NCBI GenBank assembly: GCA_930367205.1
Contig: OV884009.1
Coordinates: forward strand, 80,435,189 to 80,499,188
Source of the DNA: Acanthosoma haemorrhoidale
Taxonomy: Eukaryota; Arthropoda; Insecta; Hemiptera; Acanthosomatidae
DNA: 64,000 bases
Direction: 5' to 3'
The position numbers were made by a program, and so were the translations under genes. Positions 31,921 through 45,059 of this stretch are shown one piece after another. The stretch's first letter is position 1. Each line of letters begins with the position of its first letter. The notes below the pieces were generated by a model, which ran no database searches, was not told the DNA's origin, and worked only from the letters and a program-made list of their open reading frames with translations.

Positions 31921-34900
31921 TAACTACTTGACTAAATAAGTAGCGGATACGGTTAAGAAAACGAAATTTAAGGTTGAGAGATAAGTGCTAACCATACTAG
32001 CACCTCATAGCTACCTACAGCTGACAACCGAAACCCCCAGAAGAATATTTCAGCTTTCGAAAAATATAAAACAACTAATATTGAAACAAATGATTTTTTA
32101 GACTATAATCAACAACTGCTATCGGTTGATCGCTCTCGAAATTTCGGGAAACAAATTTTTTAAATTCCTAAAAAAGTCGATATACTTTGCTAAAAATTCC
32201 ACCGACCCTATCCACTATAAGACCCTGTGAATCTCCATGACGCAAACCACCAATCAAAATTCTAATGTTCTAATTTCTCCCGCGTGGTTGAAGACACTTT
32301 AAACGCAATGCAAAAATAAATTCAAAGATAGTTTTTGTTTTTTTTCATCGTTTCTTTCTGTCCCTCGCCTACATCCTACCCTGGAATAATATGGCTCCAT
32401 GGTTGAAATAAATCTTAACGACTCGACTAAATATGTATTTACTCAACCATTACAGCTAATGTTTCCCTAATTTAGCCTTTAGATAGGCGAATTACTTCTT
32501 GGTAGGGAAAAAGGTTATATCTTCTGCTCCTCTCTTGCACTCACATCCCTCACTATTCAGGCACCTTCAAGAAGGGGAGGGGATGAAACCATTACGCCTT
32601 TTAATGTTCTCGAAATTGTAGAATAATTTTAGCTCCGTGCGTAAGTGTCCTAAAGATACAGATGACCCCATCACGAGAGAATTGCGATTACTCTGTTGAT
32701 GATTCACTGCTTCGACGTTGTAGTCTAGATGGAAGGCAACTGGACCAGCTTTATGGCAGCGTTTGGAAACGTCGCGAAACATTCACTGCCATATCAATCT
32801 ATTAGGAAGACTGACAGGAAACAATTACATGTCAACCGATTGATAAAAATATATAATAGAAATAAATCATTATTCTGGGACTATGTTCTCTAATAATAAA
32901 CTGGCTAACAAAAAATAAACGACATATCACAGATGGCAAAAAATTAATAAAGGGTATACCTCAAATTATAAACTACAATCATCCCAGCAATTAAATATAA
33001 TAGACAATGAAATATAAAAAACATATATATTAGTGGTTACTCCTTTACGAAATTGCAACTATGGGTTTATTAATATACCGTCACTCACGAATTCATTTAC
33101 ACCATCTTATAATTTATGAGTTTTGATAATTTTCATCATGATCTGGATCAAGGAGACAAATAATGCCGGGTTTGTTTTTTTTTTAAATGTTTAAATATTA
33201 TTAAAACATAAAAAAAAAATATTAATTGAGATTTATACATCACTTATTAAACAAATTATAAATTTTATTCATCTGAACAATTTACGTATGTTGTAAGTAA
33301 AAGGATCTTAATCTTTTGATTTGCCAATAATAGAAAGACATATCTGATGAAAAATATAATAAAAAAATGTAGAAATTTGTAGTTGAAACTGACCAAATAA
33401 TTAAATAATAATAAAAAATAATTAAAACTGAAGGTAGTCTTTTCAGCCTTCAGTTTAAAATGATAATCACATAAAGAGGACTGGTATAAACATTTTGTTT
33501 ATTGAAAGGTTGATAAAAATGGAAAATATTTCATTGGTGAGAACGAATTTGTGATTCACTGACAGAGCATATTAAACATACAGTAAAATTAAATGATGAA
33601 TAATAAGAAAAAACAGAAATAGAATAATTATTAATAATTACGAGCCAAGTTATTGACAAGATCGCGATTCGAAACCATCATCTCCCCAAAACTGAGCTCC
33701 CTTGCGAATAGTGACGATCTTCAAGCCAGTAATTTTTTTGGGGGCTCTTAATTATTATTAATAACAAAAATATATAGATGGTGGATGGATTACGGGTGCC
33801 GATCTTTTTTTACATCAATTATGAACTATATTGTATTTATCAAATATGTAGAAGCCAAATTTTTTTTTTTTTTTTTTTTCTTCTTCTTTTTTTACTTCTA
33901 AATGAAATGTTTGATAGGATGTAGAAGCCAAACAAAAGACGTAGAAAATTAAAGAAACAATATCGAAATTTATTCGCGGGACTCAAGTTTCTTAAAAACT
34001 AGTGTCTATTTTTTATAAAAAAAAAATATCATTTTATTGCTAACACAACTCGGTCACTGAAATTTTGAGCCAACAAATAGAATTTTGAATAGCCATTGAG
34101 CAGAAAAATCCACTGAAATATAAACTCAAGGGACATTAAATAACATTCATGTCGTTTTGTGTTAACGTAAATGTGCTTAGCGAGAAGGGACCAGACCTGC
34201 TTTGATCATTTACTTGTCCTTAATTGCAGTTCATTTCTTCAGACTGTTCAAGAAACATTACCTTTCAACTACAGCTCGTTCGCCAAGTGAATGTCGTTGA
34301 TATTTGGAGGAAGGGAAAATTGACAAGAGATGTCACGCACCGAAAGACCGGTGAGTAATGACATAAAAAAAAAACCTGTTGTAACATATGCTAATTTAAC
34401 ACGGCTAACGCACATTATCTCATACCACTAGCGATTATTTAAACCTTTATCGTTTAGGGTTTTTTAAATTGTTTTATGGTATGGATAATTATTATCCATG
34501 ATACGAACTTGAGGATCTATTAAATATGAATTAGACATAAGGAGACCTCTCTTGTAGCCTGAGAGAAAATAAGAAGTGATCTTGATGAAGTCAGTAGGTC
34601 GATAGACTGAGAACTATTTGACCTAGTTCCTGCAAACATAAACAGTCATTCGTCTAGGAAGATAATAACTGGGATTGAGGAATGTCTTGTTACATTACAT
34701 CTCTCTGTGTGCAGTTTCATTGAAAAAATTTTAAACGATTATGTTACAACACCTGTTATCTGACATACCTTCTTCGATACGATGAGTCACAATCCGGGCC
34801 ATTCCTCGCCGAATTATGAAATTTTGCCCATACACTCTAATAACATGTACATGGTAACCTTTTGAATAATTTTAAGAATGGTTTGGTAAAGTCAAGTAAC

Positions 34901-37179
34901 TTAATCAAGTTAAAGTCGTTGAATTTCTGAATGGCACTAGCACTATTTTCAGCTTTAATGGGCAAACAGTTTTGGAGCTTTTGATTGATTTAAAACGTGC
35001 CAAAAGAAAGGGTAATTTTTAGCTTTTTAAAAATTCATAACTCAAAAACTAAAAATGGGAGATAACTGATAGTGCTACATATGTACAAAAATCATTGATT
35101 TCTGAGAGTTCCAGAGCATTGATTTGACATGGATTGGCACTTCCTATATACATGTTTTTGTTTATTACTTTATGTTATTTTGTAGCTATACAATGCTTAT
35201 TATGCTTATGGAGTACTCTAAAGAAGGAGAAAACGGTGTGAAGTATCTAGCGAACTTCTTTTTTTTTTAATTGTATTGTTATTGTTCATGTTGTAAGGAA
35301 CCATCTTCTTTTTATGTGAACATTACCTGAAAAAAGTTGATTCATTCATTATTTATAACAAATTAACAAAACCCTCGCTTGATTCCACTTGACATTTTAT
35401 CAAAGCGTCTCTCCTTTATCATTAAACCGGCATTCTAGGCATAAAGATTACATTAACCGTATTTTTTTATTATCATTATTATGTTGTTGTTTTTTAACCG
35501 ACATAAATAAACATATATAAATTAATTTTGTTTCCGTTAGTATAGTTAGATATGAATTAATGAGACGATAACACTTATTTTATTTTTACAATACAAAGTG
35601 TTAAATACATAAAACTCTCACTAAAAATTAATAAAACAAGTTTTGCAAATACGTTTCGATCACATGCCAATAAGTGTACTTGAAACACAGCATAAGTTTT
35701 GAGTAATGAATAAAATAAACGGACATTTCTCATAGAATACGACCATCTGTTCGGTTTGCTGACTATTTTTAAATCAACTCATAACACGATCCCTTTGTGC
35801 TTTCAGAGCAATTTTTTCAACATTTGAATACAAATGATTAGTCATTTTAGTTGATGTTTAGAAACAGTACAGTTAAGTATTCGTATTAATGAGAACCGAT
35901 TTCCTTTGAAGTAAACTAGTATGTCGGTGTATGATTCACTTCCATACAACAATAACACACTTTCAAGCAACAATGATCTCTCTATACAAAGTGGCTCTTT
36001 CCAACAATTGTTGCAGATTGTTTATTCCTTGTTTGACTTGTGCACACCCAATACTGCCAACCCACCCCACAAAATATATCTAATTAAACCGAATTGAATT
36101 CTCTAATATTTTAGGAATATGCTTTGCTCCCGGCTTTATCTGATTATAATTACTGAATTTGTGAAAACAATAGATTTTGATTGGGTTCGCCAAGTTCAAA
36201 ACTGGGATTACTGAAAAATATACGTACGCCCCAAAATTAGAGATATGCGATTTTTCCTGACACGATTCCTTGCTAAATGATGAAGATTAACTAACCACAA
36301 TATTAGCTGGTTAGAATCTAATAGCAGTTTAATATATGCCGGGTAGTCGGAATGCCAATGCTTTAAGGTCATCCGATGCCGGTGAGGTCATTCAGGTAGG
36401 CGTAACACTCCTTCCACTGCAGTCCATAAAACGGCCAATGGTCGAGAATATTACTAACTATTCGTCAAAAACCAAAATTTTAAACGTGAGATATGAGCTA
36501 TAGACAATTCGCCATTAAGTACCGTTAATATATTGTAAAGTAAAACCACACGTCAAGATTGTCTTTGCGTATGTTTGTTTTATAGCGAATAAAATGATCC
36601 AACATATATGAAACATTTCACACCTCGAAATAAGCTTATTAGTTTCAACATTTTCCAGAAAATATTGTGAGCTAACTCCTATTACCCTATATCTCGTTAC
36701 ATTTTCTTCTCGTTCATAACAAATTTCAGTCATTTGACCTAGTTGGTTTAGCAAATGAAATGAAACGATTTTGGTCAAATTTGTTTTTTCTACACTCATT
36801 TAAGTAATGAGTTTTTAAGAATTTGATCGAGAGACTTCGTTTGTATACATTGGAAAAATAAAATTTAGTTAAATTTAGAAAAAAAAGGGGTGGCTAATGA
36901 TCCACGGATCAGCTAATGCTAATGCTTCAAGTAGTCAATGTTTTGACATAACGGTCGGTTCCGGTGCTGTGGTCTCTTTGGAGGACAATGCAGTGCTCAT
37001 CCTCTTCACGGCCGCAAAGCCGACTTCAAACCATCGATTAAATCCCATTTCACAATATGGCAAACATTGCGCACAACGGGGTTCTATATCTAGATAATGG
37101 GATCGAGTGGTCATCCATACTACAGAGAATCTGTGTTATTAGTATAAAATCTACAGTTGAAAAGTATTGGTGCACTTAC

Positions 37180-37189
37180 CGATAGCCAT
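37180..37189 (-). CDS. FAMeT-like gene, exon 1 coding part (start codon)
   Basis: The coding part is only 10 bases: ATG GCT ATC G, then a consensus donor GTAAGT. The phase matches exon 2 exactly, giving MAIEIETEDSMTYKFF, which fits the usual short start of insect FAMeT proteins. The 5' untranslated part extends to the right into the GC-richer, CpG-containing stretch 37190-37440. A plus-strand frame over the same bases (37157-37438) is its shadow. Confidence 0.8.
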
Positions 37190-37440
37190 GATGACGGTGT
37201 CGCAGCGGAACTGGTACTGGCTCGAGAGCGGGCAAGTTGCGCAATCCCCTCCCCTCGGCCCGATAATAGCTTCTATTCCATCGCGAACGAGCCGTTCTCT
37301 GGAGCCTTCTCACAGGAAATTAACAATTGCGAGGCTTTTGTGACGGCCAGGAGTGCATACCGGCTCCTGTGTGTGCACAAACAACACGCCAGTCAGTCTA
37401 TGTTCTACTTAACAATTGTACCACCGCACATATCCTGAAC
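37190..37440 (-). promoter_or_regulatory. Presumed 5' UTR and promoter of the FAMeT-like gene
   Basis: The stretch is GC-richer than its surroundings and has several CpG, as expected around an insect housekeeping start site. No clear TATA box is seen on the minus strand. The exact start site cannot be placed. Confidence 0.45.
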
Positions 37441-37724
37441 TGGAAAAAAACACCAAATCATTAAGACGAAAATTAATAATATTAATAATTAGCTACAGGA
37501 CGCTGATTCAGTTTGATTTTCGTCTTAGAATTTCTCCTTTGCAGTCAAAATAACTTTTAATGTGCACTGACATCAATATCCACCTTGAGCAGCGAAATTT
37601 AAAAAAATGTAAAACGTGACTTTACGTGACTAACTACGTTTCAATTAACTAATAAAAATCAAATAACTTGTTTACAAATCATTATGTAATAGTTTACGTT
37701 ATTTTATAATTACACTTCGCTTCG

Positions 37725-37895
37725 GTGACAATCATGCGGATTTGGAAGGTATCTGGGCTGTTTGTAAATACTGTATGAATGAGCTACTGAATGAAGAATT
37801 GTAAATGTGGTATGAATGAGAACATTGAACACAATTTACTTACTGGCCAATAAGGCAGATTGTAATTTTATCACAATAAAGATTTGATTTGAAAC
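37725..37895 (+). mobile_element. Jockey-type LINE 3' UTR fragment
   Basis: GGCAGATTGTAATTTTATCA with CAATAAAGATT matches the 3' end of the LINE at 44780-44832, as does the TATGAATGAG repeat before it. It is a 5'-truncated insertion. Confidence 0.75.
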
Positions 37896-39369
37896 ATTTT
37901 ATAATTACAGATCTTTTAATCGATGATTTAAACGAAAACTCCTTTTCAAGTCAAATTTCATACAAATGCACGATAGAATTTGGATACTTTTTAAAGTTTT
38001 CATAACCTTCACAAAAATCTTGCGGATTTCTCCGTCTCTCCGTAATAGTCTTTGTTAGGTATGGTAATGGACTAGTGCTGGTGTAAATATCTCACCCGAC
38101 CATGATCCACTGCGTCTTTTATTCAGTGTGTGACTGTGTCGAGTATGAAGGGTTAGTTGAGACTGTTGTTTATTTCGACAAAGGGAACGAAATATAAACA
38201 ACTTGTTCATATATGATTTAGCTAGCAATACTCGGATAAAGAAGGAACACAAAGCAGACTTATACTTTATTTTAATTTCAAATTTAAATAATAAAGTTCA
38301 AGTGAGTGATTTGACAATTAAGATTCCATGCAGTGTAGTGTGTGAAGAACTCTTTAAGTGTGAACCTGATTTGTAACTATGTCTTCTAACAAGGCACTCC
38401 AGACGACCAAAAGGTCCACATTATTCAAGATGAGATTTTTACAATTTAAACAAAAGCTCAAAGCTGTGTCATAACAAAACTAGGTTTTTGCAGATGTATA
38501 TCGAGCAGCAAGTGCAAAAATCAACGGGGCTTAGACAATGAAACCACATTAGCTCTTATGATCCAAACCAGGATAGAAATACTACACGTATACATACAAG
38601 CAATAAAAGCAATAACTTCGATTTAAGTGGAGAAGCATTGCAACGAGTAATTTTAAATTGAAGGGGGGGGGGATAAAAACAATTGTATCAGTTGTATGCT
38701 AAAACTTTATGTGAAACATTTTTCAGGTAATTAATTTGTTTATTTTTCTAATTTAACAACTTCATGGTGATTTAAACCCTCAGATTTCAGTGGATTTTAT
38801 ACTAAATTGTAGAAAAAACGTTGATGCGAACATGATGAAAACAGTCAATTGATAATCCATAAAATTTAATCAATAGATTTCAAAAGCCGAATAAGTTATG
38901 AGGTTTGGTTGTTTTAACTGTTTTTAAACACAAATATCTCGAGTTTGTTATTTTCCAAAATGTTTGCATTTGTTTTTCCTATCTTTTCATTTCACTGGTG
39001 TTTAGTTAAAAGGGCTTCATTTGAAGTCGTCATATTTACGAAAATAAGGTTTTTCTAATGCCTTCTGGACCAAACAATTCTGCTTTTTTCATTGGTACAA
39101 ACGGCTTGATTCTCAGATCAATCTATAGTCTATAGTCTAGTGATCCAGGAAGAATAAAATGCATAGGATTTATAATGATTTTTCAGAAGTTTGGTAAATC
39201 GTTCTGTAAACATTAAATTTCATGATTTAAGCCCTTTTGACCAAACACCAGTGATTTGATAAATATTATCTCATTACATTCCAAGTTATAGTATTTAATT
39301 GCTTAACATTTATTTTGCATTGCATTTTTCAAACGACAAAATTAGTATACACATTGAATTCATTATTAT

Positions 39370-39460
39370 AATTATATATATCTTGTTTTCAAAAGTGTAG
39401 TCCTTTACGACGCCTGAGCAAGCGAAACATTGACGGTCTTTAGTATTATAAATTAGGAGA
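39370..39460 (+). mobile_element. Penelope-like fragment with degenerate hammerhead motif
   Basis: It aligns by eye with 13448-13533: ATATATATCTTGTTTTCAAA, then AGTCCTTTACGACGCC, AAGCGAAACATTGAC and TTTAGTATTATA. The GAAAC box is intact but the CTGATGA box is mutated. Confidence 0.45.
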
Positions 39461-39944
39461 TTAATTTATCGACCCTCAGTGAAAATACGCACATGTAAAT
39501 ATCTCTTATTAAACTTTAATACTCTAGAAAAATAATTTATCTCGTATAATAACACTTAATTTATCAGTATGGGTAAATTTATCAGAAACCAAACGTACAC
39601 ATAGAAATAGATACCAGCAAGATATCCCGAAATAGTAAAACTGGCATGTACAGCCCTAGAGAAGTTTTAAAATATCCAAATAAAAAACAACGCTACACAA
39701 TAAAACTACCCAAATTTACCAAACCAGAAATGATAATAATAACAGCATATAAATAGTGTTAAAGTTGTATAGCTCCTTTACATCCAAAAATAGTTTGTCT
39801 ACACTGCTTTAACTATTTTAATACGAATGATAAAAATCACTTTTATTACTAAGTTGAAGTCGACAACAGTAGAAACGGCAGGAGTACAGATCCATTTCCA
39901 TTGATAAACTGACTACAACGTATTAATATAATAAGTGAATGGTA

Positions 39945-40148
39945 TTACAAAACAAGATGTGATAACGTGCCTGTAATAAATACAACAGCATTAGAATTTA
40001 AATGTGTATATACAGAAATACTATTTAAAACCAATAGGTTTATTACGTCATCATAGTGTTCTTTGTCAGTTGAGTCCATATTTCCTGTGATCCAGGAGAT
40101 AACTTTTCCTAGTCCGTTTATAACGCCTCGTTTTTTCTCTTCCGGCAT
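39945..40148 (-). pseudogene. Errantivirus envelope (F-like) fragment
   Basis: This short frame holds a basic cleavage-site-like KKR followed by GVINGLGK, the position where insect F-type envelope proteins are cut and the fusion peptide begins. Only about 30 residues of the envelope are recognisable; both ends are missing, so it is not functional. Confidence 0.6.
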
Positions 40149-40228
40149 GAAATTTTAATATGTTCTGTTGGTTATGTAATATTTTATCGTATTCTTTAAT
40201 TATGTCGTAAATACTTGATTCGCTATAT

Positions 40229-40804
40229 TTATTTGGTAATAATTAAGGGTAATTTATCATTAGTTGTTACTTGGTTAAGTATGCGGTAGTCTATGACCAT
40301 TCTCACTTTCTTAATACCACTAGCATCCATTTTTTTGGCACTATCCATAATGGTGAATTGCTTTTTCTTATTATTCCATCCCTTAATAAGTTTTGTTCTT
40401 CTTCTTTTATTTGACTTTTCAATTGTTCGGGGTACCGATAATTCCTTGTATATTGGGTCATTATTCTTAGTACTTATCTGATGTTTTATTAAATTAGTTG
40501 CTTGAAACTTTTTATTATCCTTTTTAATTATTTCTCCATTATTAGAGATTATTTTTATTAATTTATTTGTTATTTCATTCGGTATATGTTCCGTTCTTAA
40601 TACATTTCTTATTTCATTTTCATTATCCATTATATTTATTTCATCTGTTGAATCTTTAAATTTGAATTTATTGTTTCCGATCACTATGTGCTTTTCTTTA
40701 CAATTAACATTCATTCTTAAATCTTTCATTATTTCAAAGCCTAACAAAATGTCAAATCTAGAAAATGGGTAAACTAAAAATTCAATTAGTTGATCTGGGC
40801 CCAA
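40229..40804 (-). pseudogene. Errantivirus-like protease end and RT start
   Basis: DILLGFEIMKDLRM is the end of a retroviral-type protease domain. Near the C-terminus KVRMVIDYRILNQVT and DKLPLI mark the first RT boxes. The YxDD catalytic part is absent; the frame ends just after. Confidence 0.8.
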
Positions 40805-41031
40805 TATATTTCTAAGGTTTAGTTTAACACTTAAATTACCATCGTCGTAACCTGTAGGCGTTTTAATGGAAAATTCTTTTTTTATTTGTTATTAATTTAT
40901 GTTTATTCACTGGGTGAAAGGGGGGGGGCAACTAAATCCCGTATCAATGAGCCATTTATTTTTTTTTAAGTCAGTTATGTAAGGTAAATCGTTAGTATGA
41001 TTGAGTTCCTCACATTGTTTAGTTATTTTAT

Positions 41032-41544
41032 TTATTGGTAATATTCTTCCGATTCCTGTTGAGGAGGTGGTTCGGTTTGAATCTGGCCTGAGTCTAAAAA
41101 ATGATGTTCAACACAATCTAGTCTCTCTTGGAGTTCTCGAATTAGCTTGTCTTTATCGTCCTCTATATGATATGCTTTATCACTAACCGTTCGCATAGAT
41201 ACCGTTTGTGGGTAAGCTCGAGTTTGCTGGTTATTTATTGGTTGATTATTATTACGAGGTTGATTAAAATAGTTTTGCTGGGCTTGTGGTTCCCATTGTT
41301 GTTGATAATTATTATTATATCGTTGTTGGTAGTTATTTTGTGGTACAAAGTCTTGTCTTTGTTGTCTTTGGTAATTAGGATTATAATTATTTTCCTTTAT
41401 AGTTCCCTTGGTAATTATTAGGTGGTCTTTGTTGCTATTGTTGTTGATAATTATTATTATATCGTTGTTGGTTTTGTCCTCTGTTATTTTGTTGAGGTTT
41501 ATTATTATTAAATTGTCTTTGTTGGTTCTTTTGTGGTTTGTCAT
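41032..41544 (-). pseudogene. Gag C-terminal, Q/N-rich part
   Basis: This part of about 170 residues is dominated by N and Q (NNYQQRYNNNYQQQ) with no zinc knuckle, as is common for errantivirus Gag proteins. It is placed between the Gag N-terminus and the protease. Confidence 0.6.
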
Positions 41545-41662
41545 TAATTAAGTCTTTATTAAATAATGTGCTCCATATAGTTGTTCTACTGTGAATGAAG
41601 CTACTTTTCGCAATACATCATTTTTATATTTTTTATTTTTTTCCTTCATAGCCCCTTTAAAT

Positions 41663-41908
41663 TTACAGATAATTATATATAATTAATGCGCACATAAGAA
41701 TAAGCTCTTCATATCTTTGTCTGTGTACATTGGATGGTCCACAGAATCTTTTTACTAAGAATTGAACATTGTTAATATAGAGAATAAGATTTTCTGCATT
41801 TCCGCCATATTGTGGAATAAATGAACAATCACTATTTTTAACTTTTTCTTGATCCATGTCTGTTTCGCTAATTAATATTAAGTTATTAAGTCTGTCTGTT
41901 AAACTCAT
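41663..41908 (-). pseudogene. Gag N-terminal fragment
   Basis: The residues FIPQYGGNAENLILYINN and the following hydrophobic helix fit the start of the capsid region of insect Ty3/gypsy Gag. It stops after 81 codons. Confidence 0.6.
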
Positions 41909-42950
41909 AAGTCTAAATAAAATATAAAAATAAGTTACAAATTTATTTTCATACCCTGATTCCTGACAAAGTTGTCTTCAACTAAGAGGTGTCTTCTTAA
42001 GGCTTCAGATGAGTTGAGAATTATAAAGTTTGTTGACTTAAGCGTTGGATATTTAAGAATATCGGCAATTCCTCCTTGAAATGTTGTATGATGAGATTTG
42101 CTCCACAGTGACAATACTTCTCATAAGAGTAAAGAACAGAAGTCTATAGAATTTTTGATAATTGTATAATTACCTTTAACTATATATTCCAGAAATACAA
42201 TAAGGTTATATAAGATGCGTAGTATCAAAGTCAAGTGTGCATCACTAAATCAAGTGTCATTTTTTCCTAAATTAAAATTTACGTTTACTTCAATGAAGAC
42301 TTTACTTATCCCTGATCTTAGTTGGTTTTGTTTTAAACTTGATACACTGTATATTAGCTTAAGATTATTTTTATTACGTAAATTTTCAAAATAAATTGAT
42401 TTTTTTTAAATATACTCTAATGAAGGCTACTATAACGGTTTGAATGTATTTTTGAAATTCACTAAATCCTCAAAACATTGAATGAAATGAAAAATGAAAA
42501 TTGGCAGGTACACGGGATCAACCCTCACCCTCTCACTTTCTTCTGACTTATCATCACAGTTATCAATTCTTGAATTTCTCACGTTTTACAAACACCTTTA
42601 TAAAATAATAAATAATAGTGAATTCGAATCACTTTTGCTAAAATCAAAAATGTCAAGTAATTTACTATTGACCTTTTACTATTTTTTATTAGGCTGGTTT
42701 TATTTTTAGTATCATCAGAGTATCATTATTATTAGTTAATCTGTATACGATTACTATCATTTAACTGTTGATAAACCCATAGCTGCAACCTTGAAAAAGA
42801 ATAATCACTATTATTTAATATTGCTATTACCATTTCCCCCCCCCCTTTTTTTTTTAATTTAATTGTGTATTGCACCTTTTTTTTTAATTCTGTATTAGTG
42901 CAAATTCTAGAATGATAATTTTTAAATGTTTTTTTTATTTTTACCCCTAC
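41909..42950. other. AT-rich intergenic, no gene seen
   Basis: No open frame with a recognised product. The 5' LTR of the errantivirus remnant would be expected here but cannot be delimited. Confidence 0.4.
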
Positions 42951-42959
42951 GGATCTATT

Positions 42960-43385
42960 TATATAATGCTTGATAAGCAAGCCAGCCGCATTACTGCAGC
43001 AGAAATGAAGTTTCTGAGGAGAGCGGTTGGGAAGACGAGAAGGGATTGCATCAGAAATGTTCAAATAAGAGAACAGCTTGAGGTGACAGAACTAAATACC
43101 ACACTCGAATCCCGACAGCTCAAGTGGTTTGGCCATGTGGGCCGCCTGGGGGATGAAAGATAACCAAAAAAAGTGCTAAAAGCCCGGCCATCTGGGAAAA
43201 TACCGAGAGGACATTGGGACGTCGGTTTTTAGACGATTCTGGGGAATTTACTACCAGGAGAACATCCAGAGGATTGGAGGGAAAAAAGGCAAAACACTCC
43301 AACAGATGAAGCAGCTATGTAGGGACCGAGAGAGATGGCTCCAATTTATCGAGGCTCCTCGACGCTGATAACAAGGCACAAGAGG
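42960..43385 (+). mobile_element. LINE RT C-terminal fragment (second family)
   Basis: It encodes ITAAEMKFLRRAVGKTRRD, IREQLEV and QLKWFGHVGRL, a well-known C-terminal motif set of non-LTR reverse transcriptases, then PKKVLKARPSG. A stop interrupts it at 43161-43163 and frameshifts follow. It differs from the jockey-type fragment at 44190. Confidence 0.8.
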
Positions 43386-44189
43386 GAGACAAAGAAGAAA
43401 GATCTATTTATTTGTGAAATGTTGTTATTCATATTAGGGATGACAGATTGACCGATTGTTGTGTACTATCGATTATTTCTCAAAAAACCGCTTTTTAAGA
43501 GTACCCTCCCGACGCCAACACCAAACCCCACTCCCACCAATTCAATCTCACAATAATTTTTCGTTGCAAGAATACCTTATAATATATTCAACGAATTTCT
43601 TTCGCTTTAGCCTTCATTTTCTTTTTTATCTTGGTAAATTTATGATAGCATTCTTTCTTAAAAGCAATTACCTTTTTTGTTAACTTAAAAAAAACATTTT
43701 TCGTTCTCACTAAACTTGACAATAGAAAATGAGAAGTAAAAAGGACGATTAAAAGTGAAAAAGGACATTTTCAAAACTAAAAATCTAGAGAAAAGTGTGG
43801 GCAACTTTTCTTAATAAAAACAATTTTTTTCCTTTATTCTATTATGTCATATTAGACTTGAAGATTACTTTAACTTTGAGTTTTAGAATAAGACAATAAA
43901 AAAACGTATTGGTTGACAGAAACGTATACAGATCATTTTAGATATTCTTATTCTTTATTGTTATTATTTAACTTTGATTCAAAAAGGTAAAACAAAACAA
44001 ATATTAAAAATAATCCATTTATATGTTTTTATTGGATACACGCATACCATATAAAAATAAACATGAAACTTGTGTTGGACAAAATTTATAACAAACTAAT
44101 AACAAAACAAAACTTCTAGCTAGTATATAGAATTCAGCTGTTAAAGTTATAAATGTACATGCAATTTACATAGGTATTAAGTTAGTTAC

Positions 44190-44850
44190 AGTACGGTACT
44201 TAGGCTTCCATCTTGACAAACGACTGACCTGGAACCCACATACGAGACTAAAAAGACAAGAACTAAACAGACGCTTTGGACAACTGTACAGACTACTTCA
44301 AAGGACATCCCATCTCTCAATAGAAAATAAACTACTAATCTACAAAGTTATACTTAAACCAATCTGGACATACGGAATAGAGCTATGGGGGACAGCAAAA
44401 AAGTCGAACATCAAGCGTATCCAATCCTTTCAATCCAAAGTCCTAAGAACAATAGTAAATGCCCCTTATTATGTCAGCAACAAAACCCTTCATAACGATC
44501 TTAATATACCCTACATTCTAGAACTCATCCCTTCCAAGTTAATCAAATTCCACAGTAGCCTTTCCAACCACCCTAATCCTGTAGCAAAGTCATTGCACTG
44601 CGCCACTCATCCCTATAATCCTCCTCTGAGACTGAAACGGCAGTGGCCTCGTGACCTACTATAAACGCGTGACAGTGGGAGTCCTGGCAATGGCCAGTTT
44701 CTCCAATCATGTCCTATTGTATGAATGAGCGAGTGAATGATGCTGTAAATATGGTATGAATGAGATCATTCATCTGTATTATTATTGCCTTATAAAAGGC
44801 AGATTGTAATTATAGCACAATAAAGATTGTTATATTATATTATATTAAGT
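44190..44850 (+). mobile_element. Jockey-type LINE, 5'-truncated
   Basis: An open stretch without ATG, to the TAA at 44662-44664, encodes LGFHLDKRLTW, YKVILKPIWTYGIELWG, RTIVNAPYYVSN and RQWPRDLL, the C-terminal end of jockey-clade reverse transcriptase. A 3' UTR with CAATAAAGATT and an AT-rich (TATAT) tail follows. Because the frame is intact it is a fairly recent insertion. It sits inside the hAT-like element. Confidence 0.88.
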
Positions 44851-45059
44851 TAGTTCATTACTGCAATACATTGCACTAACTTCCGTTTGTTCAGTTCTGA
44901 GACTCCTGGATGGTTTATGGCTGCTGTACCAACTTCTACATCACGAATAAATAGAAGTAGCCCTCTTCACGCACCAGAAAACACCCATCTCCGTTTCCAT
45001 ATTTTATCAATAAGTCTTCGGCGTAAGTTTAGATAGAGGTTACAAATTTATTAGTTTAC

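Larger units (their letters stand above)
21874..37179 (-). other. FAMeT-like gene, intron 1 (15.3 kb)
   Basis: The donor is GTAAGT right after exon 1. The intron contains an (ATAC)n microsatellite at 22105-22165, a decayed Tc1-like element at 22887-24045, a GC-richer stretch of unknown origin at 24420-24830, and another at 25360-25620. It also holds a LINE fragment at 29090-29480, a possible tRNA-derived SINE near 31805-31920 and long AT-rich sequence. I see no host coding exon on either strand in it. Confidence 0.7.
37441..39940. other. Intergenic, scattered repeat fragments
   Basis: The interval holds a LINE 3' end (37725-37895), a Penelope-like fragment (39370-39460), and otherwise AT-rich sequence. 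The minus-strand frame at 38055-38252 has no recognised product. Confidence 0.5.
39945..41908 (-). mobile_element. Errantivirus-like (Ty3/gypsy) endogenous retrovirus remnant
   Basis: Four broken pieces lie on the minus strand in the order Gag N-terminus, Gag Q/N-rich part, protease plus start of RT, and an envelope fragment. Most of pol (RT core, RNase H, integrase) is missing between the RT start and the envelope. LTRs were not identified. It is an old copy with many stops and deletions. An envelope gene distinguishes errantiviruses from plain gypsy elements and points to an insect host. Confidence 0.8.

Noticed and set aside
36897..37097. Plus-strand 66-codon frame
   Set aside because: GC-richer intron sequence near the start site gives long frames by chance; no motif recognised.
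37157..37438. Plus-strand 93-codon frame
   Set aside because: It overlaps the presumed 5' UTR and start exon of the FAMeT-like gene on the other strand and has no family resemblance.
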